Assembly (NCBI GenBank): GCA_015061985.1
Contig: SUVN01000024.1
Location: 1-32,787 of the forward strand
Direction: 5' to 3'
Source of the DNA: Akkermansiaceae bacterium
GTDB taxonomy: Bacteria > Verrucomicrobiota > Verrucomicrobiia > Verrucomicrobiales > Akkermansiaceae
Length of the DNA: 32,787 nt
Shown piece by piece: positions 32,524 to 32,787 of the stretch; the first letter of the stretch is position 1; the number at the start of each line of letters is the position of its first letter. Under the pieces are notes generated by a model. It made no database searches, had not been told where the DNA came from, and saw only the letters and a list, made by a program, of their open reading frames with translations. The translations under genes and the position numbers were made by a program.

Positions 32524-32567
32524 CCTCATCTCCTGACTGTTGATAATGCTAGGAAGAGGAGTTTTTT
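32524..32567 (+). terminator. Weak terminator after tRNA-Gln
   Basis: CTCCT (32530-32534) pairs with AGGAG (32557-32561) over a long loop, then TTTTTTCTTTT. The T-run is convincing, the stem is not. Confidence 0.45.
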
Positions 32568-32599
32568 CTTTTCATGGTGGGCATTCGTGAAATATACAT

Positions 32600-32695
32600 G
32601 AGCTCTTTTGCCGTCAAATACTCCCAAAAATCCAGAACTTCAAGCCCTAAGCCCAATTTTTCGGGTCAAGCCCAATTTTTGTGGAATTTGAATTT
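32600..32695. mobile_element. Probable terminal region of an ISL3-type insertion sequence
   Basis: This AT-rich tract lies beyond the transposase stop and has no other gene. GAGCTCTTTTGCC (32600-32612) is a plausible outer end, since ISL3-family ends are rich in GCTCTTT-like sequence. AAGCCCAATTTTT occurs twice (32649, 32668). The exact end and target duplication cannot be fixed because the other end is outside the window. Confidence 0.35.
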
Positions 32696-32787
32696 TCATA
32701 TCACCACGTGCCCACATTCAATTAACACTCTTAACCGATAGTTTTCAAAGTTACGATATCCGTAAGCGCGACGTTGAATTAATTTCA
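32696..32787 (-). CDS. ISL3-family transposase, C-terminal end (partial)
   Basis: On the minus strand, the last 30 codons end at a TGA (32698-32696). They read KLIQRRAYGYRNFENYRL then RVLIECGHVVI. The RRAYGYRNFENYRLRVL signature is the conserved tail of DDE transposases of the ISL3 group (it follows the catalytic Glu region of ISL3/IS1096-type enzymes). The rest runs off the right edge. Codon usage is AT-richer than neighbours, consistent with recent entry. It sits less than 200 bp from tRNA-Gln. Confidence 0.85.
   Translation of the reverse strand, partial: KLIQRRAYGYRNFENYRLRVLIECGHVVI

Overview
The window reads as an ordinary chromosomal stretch of a GC-rich, anaerobic Gram-negative bacterium. 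The likely phylum is Verrucomicrobiota (Akkermansia-like or a gut or rumen relative). This rests on gene content and is inference: a one-polypeptide pyruvate:ferredoxin oxidoreductase (PFOR), a membrane pyrophosphatase with Na+-pump residues, a secreted DUF3472 protein, secreted ankyrin and GHL10 proteins, and few Shine-Dalgarno sequences. Nearly every gene is housekeeping, and most have a recognisable sigma70-type promoter with 17-bp spacing.

Layout. 1-5.2 kb: a possible 3' end of a formylglycine-generating-enzyme-like gene, leuB (-), a secreted DUF3472 protein, long-form hpf, and an SLC13/DASS transporter (all +). 5.2-14.2 kb (all -): pheS-pheT; a secreted protein of unknown function with rnhB and yraN; ssb; and a secreted GHL10 glycoside-hydrolase-like protein. 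A cluster of small hairpins lies between ssb and GHL10. 14.3-15.2 kb: a uracil-DNA-glycosylase-family protein with no cysteines (+). 15.24-16.95 kb: one AAA+ ATPase gene (AAA_14/DUF4143) bounded by AT-rich palindromes. 17.0-23.1 kb (-): PFOR and the membrane pyrophosphatase. 23.3-30.4 kb (+): fabD, an SPFH protein, the CCA-adding enzyme, a TM2 protein, a zinc-ribbon/DUF805 protein, then the nrnA-truB-ribF operon. 30.4-32.8 kb: a secreted ankyrin-repeat protein, tRNA-Gln(TTG), and the C-terminal end of an ISL3-type transposase at the right edge.

Functional links. PFOR, the cation-pumping pyrophosphatase and the Na+-coupled carboxylate/anion carrier fit a fermentative, Na+-based energy economy. 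The tRNA-Gln gene does not encode CCA, so it needs the CCA-adding enzyme found in the same window. The nrnA-truB-ribF order is a common bacterial arrangement.

The most unusual structure is the ATPase island. The gene has a consensus promoter (TTGACA-17-TATAAT) and the only strong Shine-Dalgarno seen here. It is flanked by six copies of a roughly 24-bp palindrome arranged as three pairs, each with exactly 34 bp between centres. The outermost pairs form imperfect inverted repeats of about 58 bp, so the locus looks like a mobile or selfish unit with no recognisable transposase. Other notable points: six genes whose predicted transcripts start 1-8 nt before the start codon; a symmetric hairpin cluster at 12526-12751; a dispersed 37-bp intergenic repeat; a MITE/REP-like palindrome at 24263-24357; and the loss of all Fe-S cysteines in the UDG-like protein.
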